Part shown: positions 43,231 to 51,728 of the stretch, one piece after another
Layout of the letters: each line of letters opens with the position of its first letter
How positions within the stretch are numbered: position 1 is the stretch's first letter
Origin: Amorphoplanes friuliensis DSM 7358
GTDB taxonomy: Bacteria > Actinomycetota > Actinomycetes > Mycobacteriales > Micromonosporaceae
Direction of reading: 5' to 3'
Assembly (NCBI RefSeq): GCF_000494755.1
Contig: NC_022657.1
Location: 4,688,001-4,752,000, forward strand
Length of the DNA: 64,000 nucleotides
Program-made: the position numbers and the translations under genes
Notes under the pieces: generated by a model
Database searches by the model: none
What the model was told of the DNA's origin: nothing
Seen by the model: only the letters and a program-made list of their open reading frames with translations

Positions 43231-44496
43231 TCACAGAGCGTGCACGAGCCCCGCGGCCGCCGCCGGGTGATCGACAGCGATCAGTCCCGCCGCCGCCAGG
43301 ACGTACTGCGCGTCGACGGTGCGCCGCGGTGCCGCCGGTGCGGCCCAGCCGCCGGCGGTGTCACCCAGGACCGCGTCGAGGACCTCCTCGCCGCCGCCGT
43401 GCCGCAGCACCCCGCCGGAGCCGACGACCAGCCGGACATCCCGCAGGTCACGGCCCCCGGTGCGTGGCTGACCGGGCCCGGCCGAATACCCGCGGGCGTG
43501 CCGGCGCAGCGCGATAGTCGCCGCGGTCGCGGCCAGCCGCCGGTCGGTGCCGGCGCTGTATGGCGGCCCGCCGCTGATGTCCGGCACCGGCAGCTTCTCG
43601 GCCGCCGCGGCCGCGACCACACCGGGCGCACCCACCCCGACACCGAGGTCACCCTCCACGGTGCGCGACCGCCACAGCGTCCCGGCGACGTCACGCCGCG
43701 GGCCGGTCTCGGACTCCGCGTCCGGCAGCAGCGCCGAATACACGTCCGTGGTCGCCCCGCCGACGTCGACCACGAGCACCCCCGCGCCGGTCACGTCCGC
43801 GAGCAGCTCCACCCCGGCCAGAACCGCGTCCGGGGTCGCCGCGCGCACCAGCGACCCGAACCGGCCACCCCGGGAGAGCCGCTTGCCGCCGATGACGTGC
43901 CGCAGGAACACCTCCCGGATCGCCGCGCGCGCCGGGCCGGGGTCCAGGACACCGATCCTCGGTAGGACATTTCCGGTGACGGTCACCGGGATGCGCCGTC
44001 CGGTCAGGACCTCTGCGGCCTCGTCCCGCACGTCGGCGTTCCCTGCGACGACCACCGGCACCCGCATCCGCGAGGTGCCCAGCCGGCGGGCGTTGTGCAG
44101 CAGCACCTCACCGTCGCCGCCGTCGGTGCCACCGACGAGCAGGATCACGTCCGGACGCGACGCCCGCAGCGCCGCCACCGCCCGGCCGTCGAGCGCACCC
44201 GCGGCCACGTGGACCACCTGCGCGCCGGCGGACAACCCGACGCGGTGCCCGGCCTCGGCCGTGACCAGCGCCTCGTAGCCGACGACGGCCAGCCGCAGAC
44301 CACCACCGGCCGACGAGCACACGTAGAGCTCGCCGGTCCCGCCCAGCTGCGCCACGGCGGCGTCGAGACCGGTCAGGACGTCCGTGCCCGCGGTCGTCGG
44401 GACCTCCGCGCGGCGCAGCAGCACCCCGCCGTCGAGATCGACCAGACAGGCCTTCGTGTACGTCGACCCGACGTCCACACAGACAGCAGTGGTCAC
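43231..44496 (-). CDS. MutL-like ASKHA ATPase, probable aminomutase reactivase
   Basis: Protein of 421 residues related to GlmL/MutL of the glutamate mutase locus, an actin/Hsp70-like ATPase family associated with B12-dependent carbon-skeleton and amino mutases. Phosphate-1 motif VDVGSTYTKACLVDL (N-terminus), phosphate-2 VVDVGGATTDVY (about 245) and LVVGSGGVLRH (about 375). Proposed role: exchange of damaged cobalamin in lysine 5,6-aminomutase; inferred from family and position. The GTG at 44496 overlaps the kal stop. Codons within it contain the second copy of the 41-bp repeat (GNVLPRIGVLD region). Confidence 0.85.
   Translation of the reverse strand: MTTAVCVDVGSTYTKACLVDLDGGVLLRRAEVPTTAGTDVLTGLDAAVAQLGGTGELYVCSSAGGGLRLAVVGYEALVTAEAGHRVGLSAGAQVVHVAAGALDGRAVAALRASRPDVILLVGGTDGGDGEVLLHNARRLGTSRMRVPVVVAGNADVRDEAAEVLTGRRIPVTVTGNVLPRIGVLDPGPARAAIREVFLRHVIGGKRLSRGGRFGSLVRAATPDAVLAGVELLADVTGAGVLVVDVGGATTDVYSALLPDAESETGPRRDVAGTLWRSRTVEGDLGVGVGAPGVVAAAAAEKLPVPDISGGPPYSAGTDRRLAATAATIALRRHARGYSAGPGQPRTGGRDLRDVRLVVGSGGVLRHGGGEEVLDAVLGDTAGGWAAPAAPRRTVDAQYVLAAAGLIAVDHPAAAAGLVHAL
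43949..43990. repeat. 42-bp repeat copy B (within MutL-like gene)
   Basis: Near-identical to the intergenic sequence 31081-31121. Here it encodes, on the minus strand, a stretch (VTVTGNVLPRIGVL) that is ordinary for the family, so the coding copy looks native and the intergenic copy derived, unless both share a structural role. Confidence 0.7.
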
Positions 44497-44858
44497 GCCT
44501 TCGCGGGCACGACAACCGTGCCCGTGGCGGTCACCGCGATGATCGGCTCGTCGAGAACGGACGCCGCCGACCCGCCCGTGCCCCGGCACACGACCGCCGA
44601 CGTGAACGCGATCTGCCGGGACCGCGTACCCATGCGGGTGACCGTCGCGGTGACCTCCAGGACGTCACCGGCCTGGACCGGCGCCTTGAACTGCACGTCG
44701 GAGTACGACGCGAACAGCCCCTCGTCGCCGTCGAGACGGATGCACACCTCGGTGGCGACGTCGCCGAACAACCCCAGCGAGTACGCCCCGTCGACCAGAT
44801 TCCCCGCGTAGTGCGCGTGCGAGTACGGCACGTACCGGCGATGCGTGACAGTGATCAT
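44493..44858 (-). CDS. kal: 3-aminobutyryl-CoA ammonia-lyase
   Basis: Hotdog-fold protein of 121 residues that eliminates ammonia from L-3-aminobutyryl-CoA to give crotonyl-CoA, the last step specific to lysine fermentation. The start THRRYVPYSHAHYAGNLVDGAYSLGLFGD and the later FASYSDVQFKAPVQAGDVLEV are typical for Kal. Assignment rests on the hotdog fold plus position directly after kamE (4-bp overlap) and before the MutL-like gene (4-bp overlap). Confidence 0.87.
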   Translation of the reverse strand: MITVTHRRYVPYSHAHYAGNLVDGAYSLGLFGDVATEVCIRLDGDEGLFASYSDVQFKAPVQAGDVLEVTATVTRMGTRSRQIAFTSAVVCRGTGGSAASVLDEPIIAVTATGTVVVPAKA

Positions 44859-45589
44859 GACGGGCTCCCGACCAGCGCGTGGACCAGATAAGAGGCGACC
44901 TCCCGGGGTGTCGTCCCCCGGGAGAAGATCCGGTCGACGCCGAGGTCGCCGGCCATCAGCTCGTCGAACCGCGGCCCGCCGACGATCAGCAGCGGCCGCT
45001 TGCCCGCCGGCAACGCCTCCCGGAACGCCGCCGACATCGCCCGGGTGTTCTGCAGGTGCGCGTCGCGCTGAGTCACCACCTGCGACACCAGCACCGCGTC
45101 GGCCTTCTGCGCCCGGGCCTCCTCGACCAGCTCCGGCACCGACACCTGCGCGCCCATGTTGGTCACCGACAGCTCCCGGTAGTACTCCAGGCCCTTCTCC
45201 CCCGCGATGCCCTTGAGGTTGAGGATCGCGTCGATGCCGACAGTGTGCGCGTCCGTGCCGATGCAGGCCCCGACGACGTTCAGGCGCCGCCGCAGCTTGC
45301 GCTTGATCACCGCGTTGACCTCCTTGGCGCTCAGCAGCGGGAAGTCACGCTCGACCACCTGGACCTTGTCGGTGTCGACGAGATGGCTGACCTTGCCGTA
45401 GACGACGAAGAAGGTGAACCCCTCGCCCATCGGCTTGGCGTGCACCAGCAGCGCCGGGTCCATGCCCATCTTGTTCGCCAGCTGCACCGCGGCGCCCTCG
45501 GCCCGCTTGTCGTGCGGGATCGGCAGCGTGAACGACAGCTGCACCATCCCGTCCCCCGTGGTGTCCCCGTAGGGCCGCACGATGCTCAT
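44855..45589 (-). CDS. kamE: Lysine 5,6-aminomutase beta subunit
   Basis: Protein of 244 residues containing the Rossmann-like B12 domain. The base-off cobalamin motif DxHxxG is D113-H115-G118 (GTDAHTVGID) and K126 (LNLKGIAGEKG) is the PLP-binding lysine: its 11-residue distance from the His equals that of H133/K144 in Clostridium sticklandii KamE. Together with KamD it moves the 6-amino group of beta-lysine to C5. A seven-codon frame (45609-45586) preceded by AGGAGG ends across its ATG. Confidence 0.95.
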   Translation of the reverse strand: MSIVRPYGDTTGDGMVQLSFTLPIPHDKRAEGAAVQLANKMGMDPALLVHAKPMGEGFTFFVVYGKVSHLVDTDKVQVVERDFPLLSAKEVNAVIKRKLRRRLNVVGACIGTDAHTVGIDAILNLKGIAGEKGLEYYRELSVTNMGAQVSVPELVEEARAQKADAVLVSQVVTQRDAHLQNTRAMSAAFREALPAGKRPLLIVGGPRFDELMAGDLGVDRIFSRGTTPREVASYLVHALVGSPS

Positions 45590-45653
45590 GCTGTGCCTAC
45601 CTTTGGCATGCCCTCCTGGCCCTTCGCTCGCAAGCTCGCTTCGGTGCAGTCGC

Positions 45654-47210
45654 TCATACCTCCAAGGCCTCCGTCACGGGGTTGTAGTAGCCGTCCTCGT
45701 GCTTCGCGACCCCGTCGAGGCCCTTGCCCCGGTCCGCCGGCCGCTTCATGATCCCGAACGTGCCCTCGGCGATCGCCGTCAGCATCGTGTCGTCGACGAC
45801 CTTCTCCAGAAGGTCGATGGCCTCACCGAGGACCTCGTGCGCCCGCGACCGGATGAACCCGCCCGGCGCCGGCACGAAGTCCTCGTGCAGCTTCCCGGCC
45901 CCGTTGAGCACGTACCGGACGTTCTGCAGGGCGATGTCCCGGTCGGACAGCCACGGCGTCACCACGGCCTCGGTCATCATCCCCACCAGCAGGATCCCCT
46001 GACCGGTCAGCGCACCCGCCAGGTTGAAGAACCCGTCGAGCAGGTTGCCCCGGAACACGTCACCGGTCATGTGCTTGGTCGGCGGCATCCACTTCAGCGG
46101 CGCATCCGGGAACAACTCCCGCGCCAGCAGCGCATGCGCCAGCTCGAGCCGGAACGAATCCGGCAGCTCCGGATTGATCTCGAACGCGTGCCCCAGACCC
46201 AGCTGCCAGTTCTCCAGCCCCGCCTCGTGCGCGAAGAACTCGTTGAGCAACTGCGACACCGTCACCGTGTGCGCCGCCTCGACCGCGTCCGCGGTCGTCA
46301 GGTAGTTGTCCTCACCGGTGTTGATGATGATCCCCGCCCGGGCGTGGACCTGCCGCGAGAACCGCTGGTCGACGAACGTCCGGATAGGGTTGATGTCGCG
46401 GAACAGGATCCCGTACATCGAGTCGTTGAGCATCATGTCCAGACGCTCCATACCGGCCAGCGCCGCGATCTCCGGCATGCACAACCCCGACGCGTAGTTC
46501 GTCAGCCGCACGTACCGGCCCAGCTCCTTCGACGTCTCGTCGAGGGCCGCCCGCATCAGCCGGAAATTCTCCTGCGTCGCGTACGTGCCCGCAAAACCCT
46601 CCCGGGTCGCCCCCTCGGGCACGTAGTCCAGCAACGACTGACCCGTCGACCGGATCACCGCGATCACGTCCGCGCCCGCCCGGGCCGCCGCCTGCGCCTG
46701 CGGGATGTCCTCGTAGATGTCCCCGGTCGCCACGATCAGATAGATCCACGGCCGCTGCTCCGGATCACCCAGCCGCTTGACCAGGCGCTCCCGCTCCACC
46801 CGCCGCCGATCCACGATCTTCAGACCCACGTTCGTCGCCCGGCGCGCCGCCCGCCGGGCCGCGGTCACCTCGGCCTTCCGCTCCGGTACGCCGAACGTCA
46901 CCGCCCCCGCCGCCGCCTTCTGCGCGAGCACCGTCACGTCGTCCAGGCCCTGCGACGCCAGGGCATGGAACACCGGCACCGCCACACCCTGACCCAGACC
47001 CACATCAGCGCGTACGGCGTCGACGAGGCGGTTCACCCACGGAATGCCGTCGGAGTCCGCACCCGACACCCCGGCCAGCCGGAGCACCGCCCGCTCCACC
47101 GACACCGTCGTGTGCGAGCGCGCCAGATCCACGACCGGCTGCCCCGCCTTCGCGGCCAGAGCCCGCGCCCGCTTCACGACCCGCGGATCCAGACCGAGTT
47201 TGTCCACCAC
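45654..47210 (-). CDS. kamD: Lysine 5,6-aminomutase alpha subunit
   Basis: Large subunit of about 518 residues (clostridial KamD has 516), a barrel that carries substrate, PLP and the adenosyl group. The N-terminal SHTTVSVERAVLRLAGVSG and the segments LIVATGDIYEDIPQAQAAA, LTNYASGLCMPEI, IINTGEDNYLTT and KWMPPTKHMTGD are highly characteristic. The gene begins in a run of four GTG codons (47216-47205) right after the amidohydrolase stop; 47210 gives 8-nt spacing to GAGGAG, but neighbours are equally possible. Confidence 0.95.
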   Translation of the reverse strand: MVDKLGLDPRVVKRARALAAKAGQPVVDLARSHTTVSVERAVLRLAGVSGADSDGIPWVNRLVDAVRADVGLGQGVAVPVFHALASQGLDDVTVLAQKAAAGAVTFGVPERKAEVTAARRAARRATNVGLKIVDRRRVERERLVKRLGDPEQRPWIYLIVATGDIYEDIPQAQAAARAGADVIAVIRSTGQSLLDYVPEGATREGFAGTYATQENFRLMRAALDETSKELGRYVRLTNYASGLCMPEIAALAGMERLDMMLNDSMYGILFRDINPIRTFVDQRFSRQVHARAGIIINTGEDNYLTTADAVEAAHTVTVSQLLNEFFAHEAGLENWQLGLGHAFEINPELPDSFRLELAHALLARELFPDAPLKWMPPTKHMTGDVFRGNLLDGFFNLAGALTGQGILLVGMMTEAVVTPWLSDRDIALQNVRYVLNGAGKLHEDFVPAPGGFIRSRAHEVLGEAIDLLEKVVDDTMLTAIAEGTFGIMKRPADRGKGLDGVAKHEDGYYNPVTEALEV

Positions 47211-47215
47211 CACCA

Positions 47216-48757
47216 CTACTCCTCGAAGATCGTCTCGCCGTGCAGCACCGTGCGCCGGCACACCGGCCGCGCCGGCACCTCACCGTCGGCCCCCGGCAGC
47301 AGCACCGGCAGACCACCGTCGACCCCCGCCGGGGTGTCCCACACCGCGAACGTCGCCGACTTGCCCGGCGACAGCACCCCCGCGTCGTCCACACCCACCG
47401 CACGCCAGCCACCCCGGGTGCTCGCCCCGAACGCCGCCCGCACACTCATCCGGAACACCGGGTTCCGCGGCGCCGCTGCAGCGACCACCGCCGCCCACGG
47501 GTCCAGCACCGTCACCGGCGAGTCCGACCCGAACGCCAGCGACACCCCCGTCGCGTACATCGCACCGATCGGGTTCGACGCCATCGCCCGCTGCACACCC
47601 AGACGCTGCGCGTACATGCGGTCCGGGCCACCCCACAACGCGTCGAAGACCGGCTGCACACTGGCCACCACACCGAACTCCACCAGCCGCGCGATCATCG
47701 GCTTGTCGATCAGCTCCACGTGCTCGATCCGGTGCCGGCCCTCCCGCAACCGGTCCACACCGATCTGTTTCGCCGCGATCGCGAATCCGTCCAGCACCGC
47801 CTCGATCGCCGCGTCCCCGATGGCGTGGAAACCACCCTGCACACCCGCCTCGACACACTCCAGCAGATGCGCACCGGCCTCCTCCGCCGACACGAACGCG
47901 TCACCGCACCCGTCACCGTCGACATAGGCGTGCCGCACCGACGCCGTCCGCGACCCCAGCGCACCGTCCGCATAGAGGTCACCACCGGCACCGACCGCAC
48001 CCAGCTCCTTCGCCCGGGCCGCACCACCGAGCTCACCCCAGTAGCCGTACACCCGCGGCAGACCCGCACCCGACAACGCCAGCAACGACGTGAAATCCGC
48101 CTCGCTCGACGTCCCCGGACCACCGCACTCGTGCACCACTGCCACACCCCGCGACGCCGCCAGCCGCAACGCCGTACGCTGCGCCGCCGTCCGCTGCTCC
48201 GGCGTCAGCGAGCCCAGCGCCACCGCCCGCACAGCGTGATGCGCCTGCTCCCGCAGCCAGCCGGTCGAGGCGTACCCCGGCACCCCCTCGACGCCGGGGC
48301 ACGCCGCCAGCAGCGACCGCGACGCCAGCGCCGAATGCACCGACGCCTGCGACAGATAGACCCGCCGGCCCTGCGCCGCCCGCTCCAGCACGTCCGCCGA
48401 CGGCGGCTCCTGCACCGCCCACGTCGACTCGTCCCAGCCGTGCCCGTGCACCACACCGTCCGCCGGCCGTGTCGCCGCAAAAGCAGCCACCGCGTCCAGC
48501 AACTCCTGCGCCGAGCGCACCCCGGACAGATCCAGCCCGTCCGCCGCCAGACCCGTGTCCGTCGCATGGATGTGCGCGTCCACAAAAGCCGGCGCCACCA
48601 GCGCACCATCAAGATCCACGACCGAATCCGCGGACGGGGCGTCGTCCGACGCCCCCAGCCACACGATCCGGCCGTCATGCACCAGCATCGCCGTCGCCCG
48701 GGGGTCGGCGGCGGAATAGAAACGGCCACGGGAGTAGAGCACCGAGGGGCTAATCAT
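47216..48757 (-). CDS. Amidohydrolase family protein (YtcJ-like)
   Basis: Metal-dependent hydrolase of 513 residues. Barrel motifs: APAFVDAHIHATDTG (HxH), VVHGHGWDES, FHAIGDAAIEAVLD, HRIEHVELID and SLAFGSDSPVTVLDPWAAV (metal Asp), with the C-terminal ADGEV/ETIFEE strand. YtcJ-like amidohydrolases act on unknown amides or lactams. It sits within the lysine operon, 5 bp after kdd and directly before kamD, exactly where a pathway enzyme is expected; it could process a cyclised intermediate, but that is speculation. Confidence 0.85.
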   Translation of the reverse strand: MISPSVLYSRGRFYSAADPRATAMLVHDGRIVWLGASDDAPSADSVVDLDGALVAPAFVDAHIHATDTGLAADGLDLSGVRSAQELLDAVAAFAATRPADGVVHGHGWDESTWAVQEPPSADVLERAAQGRRVYLSQASVHSALASRSLLAACPGVEGVPGYASTGWLREQAHHAVRAVALGSLTPEQRTAAQRTALRLAASRGVAVVHECGGPGTSSEADFTSLLALSGAGLPRVYGYWGELGGAARAKELGAVGAGGDLYADGALGSRTASVRHAYVDGDGCGDAFVSAEEAGAHLLECVEAGVQGGFHAIGDAAIEAVLDGFAIAAKQIGVDRLREGRHRIEHVELIDKPMIARLVEFGVVASVQPVFDALWGGPDRMYAQRLGVQRAMASNPIGAMYATGVSLAFGSDSPVTVLDPWAAVVAAAAPRNPVFRMSVRAAFGASTRGGWRAVGVDDAGVLSPGKSATFAVWDTPAGVDGGLPVLLPGADGEVPARPVCRRTVLHGETIFEE

Positions 48758-48762
48758 GACCG

Positions 48763-49821
48763 TCAGTGTGCCGCGATCCGGGCCTCGAACAGAGCCCTGA
48801 CCGCCGGTGTGCGCCGCACCACATCGAGCGCGAACGCCGCGTGCCCCGGCACGTACCCGTTGCCGACCAGCATCGTCACGTCCGCCGCCAGGCCCTCGGC
48901 ACCCAGCGCCGCCGCCGGGAAACTCGTCGCCATCGAGAAGAAGATCACCGTGCCGCCGGACGCCGTCGCCAGGATCGCCCCGTGCTCGCACCCCGGCACG
49001 TCCACACACACGACCGTCACCGTCGCCGCACCACCCAGCGCGTCGACCACCGCCGACGACACCGCCACCGGATCCCGTGCGTCGGCCACCGCGACGTGAT
49101 CGGCCAGCCCCGCCAGCTGCAGCGCCTCCCGCTCCGCGTCCGACACGACCACCCCGACCGTACGGGCACCGGCGAGCCGCGCTGCCGTCAGAGCCAGCGA
49201 ACCGCTCTTCCCGGCACCACCCAGCACCGCCACCGTCACCGGCTCCGCGTCATGCGCGATGGCTGCCGCACCGACGTACGCCTTGACGATCCGGTCCGTC
49301 AGTGCCGGCGCCCCGCACACGTCGAACACGGCGAGGGCCAGCTCCGGGGACAGATCGTCCGGGAGCACCGCCACGACCGACCGGCCGAACAGAATCGCGT
49401 GGCCCGCCGCCGGCACCTGCTCGCTCAGCCCGTCCCAGCCCGCCAGCCCGTCCGAGACGACCAGCGGCGTCAGCGTCAGCGACACCAGCGTCGCGACCCG
49501 GTCACCGGCCTTCACCGGCAGCGGCGACTCCGGCCCGACCTCGTCCACAACACCGATCAGCATGCCGCCGGAGCCGGTCACCGGGTTGTGCATCTTCCCG
49601 CGCGTACCGATGATCTCCAGCACCTCGGACCGCGCCGCCGCACCGTCACCGCCGTGCTTGGTCGCCAGCTGCCGGAAACTCGCCGCGTCCAGGTTCAGCC
49701 GCTCCACCCGGATCCGCACCTCGTCCGGACCGAGCTCCGGACGCGCGTCCAGGCGCCACGCCGCCTGCGGCAGCACACCCGCCGGCTCCAGCACCCGGCT
49801 CAGCCCCACCGGAAACGTCAT
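48763..49821 (-). CDS. kdd: L-erythro-3,5-diaminohexanoate dehydrogenase
   Basis: Dehydrogenase of 352 residues that oxidises 3,5-diaminohexanoate to 5-amino-3-oxohexanoate with NAD+. It has an MDR-like architecture: GTRGKMHNPVTGSGGMLIGVV in the catalytic half and the Rossmann motif VAVLGGAGKSGSLAL (about 220), with CEHGAILATASGGTVIFFSMATSF typical of Kdd. ATG 49821 is preferred over 49830 because GAGG lies 9 nt upstream. It begins the minus-strand operon kdd-amidohydrolase-kamD-kamE-kal-mutL. Confidence 0.9.
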   Translation of the reverse strand: MTFPVGLSRVLEPAGVLPQAAWRLDARPELGPDEVRIRVERLNLDAASFRQLATKHGGDGAAARSEVLEIIGTRGKMHNPVTGSGGMLIGVVDEVGPESPLPVKAGDRVATLVSLTLTPLVVSDGLAGWDGLSEQVPAAGHAILFGRSVVAVLPDDLSPELALAVFDVCGAPALTDRIVKAYVGAAAIAHDAEPVTVAVLGGAGKSGSLALTAARLAGARTVGVVVSDAEREALQLAGLADHVAVADARDPVAVSSAVVDALGGAATVTVVCVDVPGCEHGAILATASGGTVIFFSMATSFPAAALGAEGLAADVTMLVGNGYVPGHAAFALDVVRRTPAVRALFEARIAAH

Positions 49822-49952
49822 GCCCACCATCCTCACGAGAAACAGACTGTCGTACGCCCGCCCTACCGTAAATCCTCCGGGCCGATAGTTACTAGACCGA
49901 AGATTCTCCAGTATGGTCGAAGTCGATCGCTCCCCCACCCCAGGAGGCCCCG
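49822..49952. promoter_or_regulatory. Divergent control region of the lysine genes
   Basis: The 131 bp between kdd and kamA must hold both promoters. AT-rich AGTTACTAGA is flanked by the imperfect dyad AATCCTCCGG (49870-49879) / CCGAAGATT (about 49897-49905), a plausible regulator site. AGGAGG (49942-49947) is the kamA ribosome-binding site, 5 nt before TTG. No known operator is recognised. Confidence 0.4.
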
Positions 49953-51329
49953 TTGACTCAGCTGAAGAACGACGCCGCCACCGAGGCCGGGCAGCCCTAC
50001 GAATACCAGCGCCGCCCCCTGGTCGAACCCGACTGGACCCGCTTCCCCGGCTGGCGCGACATCACCGCCAAACAGTGGGAATCCGCCCAGTGGCAGCGCG
50101 TCAACTGCGTCAAGAACGTCAAGCAGCTCCGCGCCGTCATGGGCGACCTCCTGGAGGACCGCTTCTACGCCGACCTGGAAACCGACCAGCAGCGCCTGGC
50201 CACCATGTCGATGCTGATCCCGCCCCAGATGCTCAACACCATGGTGCCGGACACCACCCCCGACACGGACTCGTTCTACGCAGACCCGATCCGGCGATAC
50301 ATGATCCCCGTCGCCACCGACCGCCACCTCGACTGGCCGTCACACCCCCACGCCACCCGCGACTCCCTGCACGAGCACGACATGTGGGTCGCCGAAGGCC
50401 TCACCCACCGCTACCCGACCAAGGTCCTCGCCGAGCTCCTCAGCACCTGCCCGCAATACTGCGGCCACTGCACCCGCATGGACCTCGTCGGCAACAGCAC
50501 CCCCACCGTCGACAAACTCAAACTGACCCTCAAGCCCGTCGACCGGTACGACGCCCACCTCGCCTACCTCAAGGCACACCCCGGCGTCCGCGACGTGGTC
50601 GTCTCCGGCGGCGACGTCGCCAACGTCCCGTGGAAACAGCTCGAGGCGTACCTGATGGGCCTGCTCTCGGTCCCCACCGTCCGCGACATCCGGCTGGCCA
50701 CCAAAGCCCTCGCCGGCCTGCCCCAGCACTGGCTCCAGGGCGACGTCGTCGAAGGCCTCAACCGCGTCGCCATCACCGCCGAACGCCGCGGCGTCAACCT
50801 CGCCGTCCACACCCACGTCAACCACGTCAACTCACTGACACCACTGGTCGCCCGCGCCGCCCGCATGCTGCTCGAGGTCGGCGTCCGCGACGTCCGCAAC
50901 CAGGGCGTCCTCATGCGCGGCGTCAACGCCACCACGACCGACCTGCTCGACCTCTGCTTCGGCCTGCAGGGCGAAGCCGGGATCCTGCCGTACTACTTCT
51001 ACATGTGCGACATGATCCCCAACGCCGAGCACTGGCGCGTCCCCGTCTGGTACGCCCAGCAGCTCCAGCACGACATGATGGGCTACCTCCCCGGATACGC
51101 CACCCCGCGCATCGTCTGCGACGTCCCCTTCGTCGGCAAACGCTGGGTGCACATGCTCGCCGAGTACGACCGCGAGCACGGCATCTCCTACTGGACGAAG
51201 AACTACCGCACGTCCATCGAGGCCACCGACGAGGACGCCCTCAGCAAACTCCACGCGTACTACGACCCGATCGACACACTGCCGCAGTCCGGCCAGGACT
51301 GGTGGCGCAAGCAGCAGGTCGCCGAGTAG
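49953..51329 (+). CDS. kamA: Lysine 2,3-aminomutase (KamA family, radical SAM/PLP)
   Basis: Protein of 458 residues converting L-lysine to L-beta-lysine. Radical SAM cysteines are Cys166, Cys170 and Cys173 (CPQYCGHC); the GG motif is VVVSGGD and the predicted PLP lysine K396 (PFVGKRW). The cluster sequence differs from clostridial KamA (CxMYCRHCTRRR), and the glycine-rich PLP loop GGGGK is not kept, so it is a divergent member. The start is TTG behind AGGAGG. It is alone on the plus strand, divergent from the rest of the pathway. Confidence 0.88.
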   Translation: MTQLKNDAATEAGQPYEYQRRPLVEPDWTRFPGWRDITAKQWESAQWQRVNCVKNVKQLRAVMGDLLEDRFYADLETDQQRLATMSMLIPPQMLNTMVPDTTPDTDSFYADPIRRYMIPVATDRHLDWPSHPHATRDSLHEHDMWVAEGLTHRYPTKVLAELLSTCPQYCGHCTRMDLVGNSTPTVDKLKLTLKPVDRYDAHLAYLKAHPGVRDVVVSGGDVANVPWKQLEAYLMGLLSVPTVRDIRLATKALAGLPQHWLQGDVVEGLNRVAITAERRGVNLAVHTHVNHVNSLTPLVARAARMLLEVGVRDVRNQGVLMRGVNATTTDLLDLCFGLQGEAGILPYYFYMCDMIPNAEHWRVPVWYAQQLQHDMMGYLPGYATPRIVCDVPFVGKRWVHMLAEYDREHGISYWTKNYRTSIEATDEDALSKLHAYYDPIDTLPQSGQDWWRKQQVAE

Positions 51330-51344
51330 TTCCGGCACAGCAAA

Positions 51345-51371
51345 ACGCCCCCGGGGAATCCCCGGGGGCGT
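51345..51371. terminator. Bidirectional terminator between kamA and csbD
   Basis: Perfect 12-bp stem ACGCCCCCGGGG/CCCCGGGGGCGT with a 3-nt loop. AAAA precedes it on the plus strand, so the minus-strand transcript (csbD) ends with a T-run; kamA transcription would also stop here. Confidence 0.85.
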
Positions 51372-51386
51372 CGCTGTCTGCTGGGC

Positions 51387-51578
51387 TCAGCTGAACGCGT
51401 CGCGCACGTCCTTGCCGGCGTCCTTCACGTGCTCGCCGGCCTGCTTGGCCTTGGCGGCAGTCTCCTGCGCCTGGCCTTCCGCGACGAGACGCTCGTTGTC
51501 GGTGGCGTCGCCGATGCCCTGCTTCGCCTTACCGGTCAGCTCTTCCGTCTTGTTCTTGACCTTGTCAGTGAAGCTCAT
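51387..51578 (-). CDS. CsbD-family stress protein
   Basis: Small hydrophilic protein of 63 residues with the CsbD signature: DKVKNKTEELTGKAKQGIGDATDNERLVAEGQAQ. CsbD is general-stress induced in Bacillus; its biochemical role is unknown. ATG 51578 has GAGAGGG 7 nt upstream (TTG 51584 is an alternative). Stand-alone gene. Confidence 0.93.
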   Translation of the reverse strand: MSFTDKVKNKTEELTGKAKQGIGDATDNERLVAEGQAQETAAKAKQAGEHVKDAGKDVRDAFS

Positions 51579-51694
51579 CGTCAAACCCTCTCACCGCTAG
51601 GAACTGCTTTGCCTTGCTGGTGAAGAGGTGCCCGAAGGGCTCATTTCTGAAACACCCCGTGCACACATGTGGAGTGGCGCACTGCGCGTACAGC

Positions 51695-51704
51695 ATCCTA
51701 GGAT
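51695..51704. promoter_or_regulatory. ATCCTAGGAT palindrome, copy 1
   Basis: Ten-base palindrome 25 bp upstream of a methyltransferase gene. The same core TCCTAGGA recurs at 55002-55011 and 56317-56324, always in non-coding sequence. Confidence 0.4.
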
Positions 51705-51728
51705 CCTTGGATACGGAATGATGGCCGC

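Noticed and set aside
45610..45650. Repetitive purine-rich spacer between kamD and kamE as a mobile element
   Set aside because: It resembles the general GC-rich intergenic spacers of such genomes (a similar string occurs near 43090); no inverted termini or target duplication.
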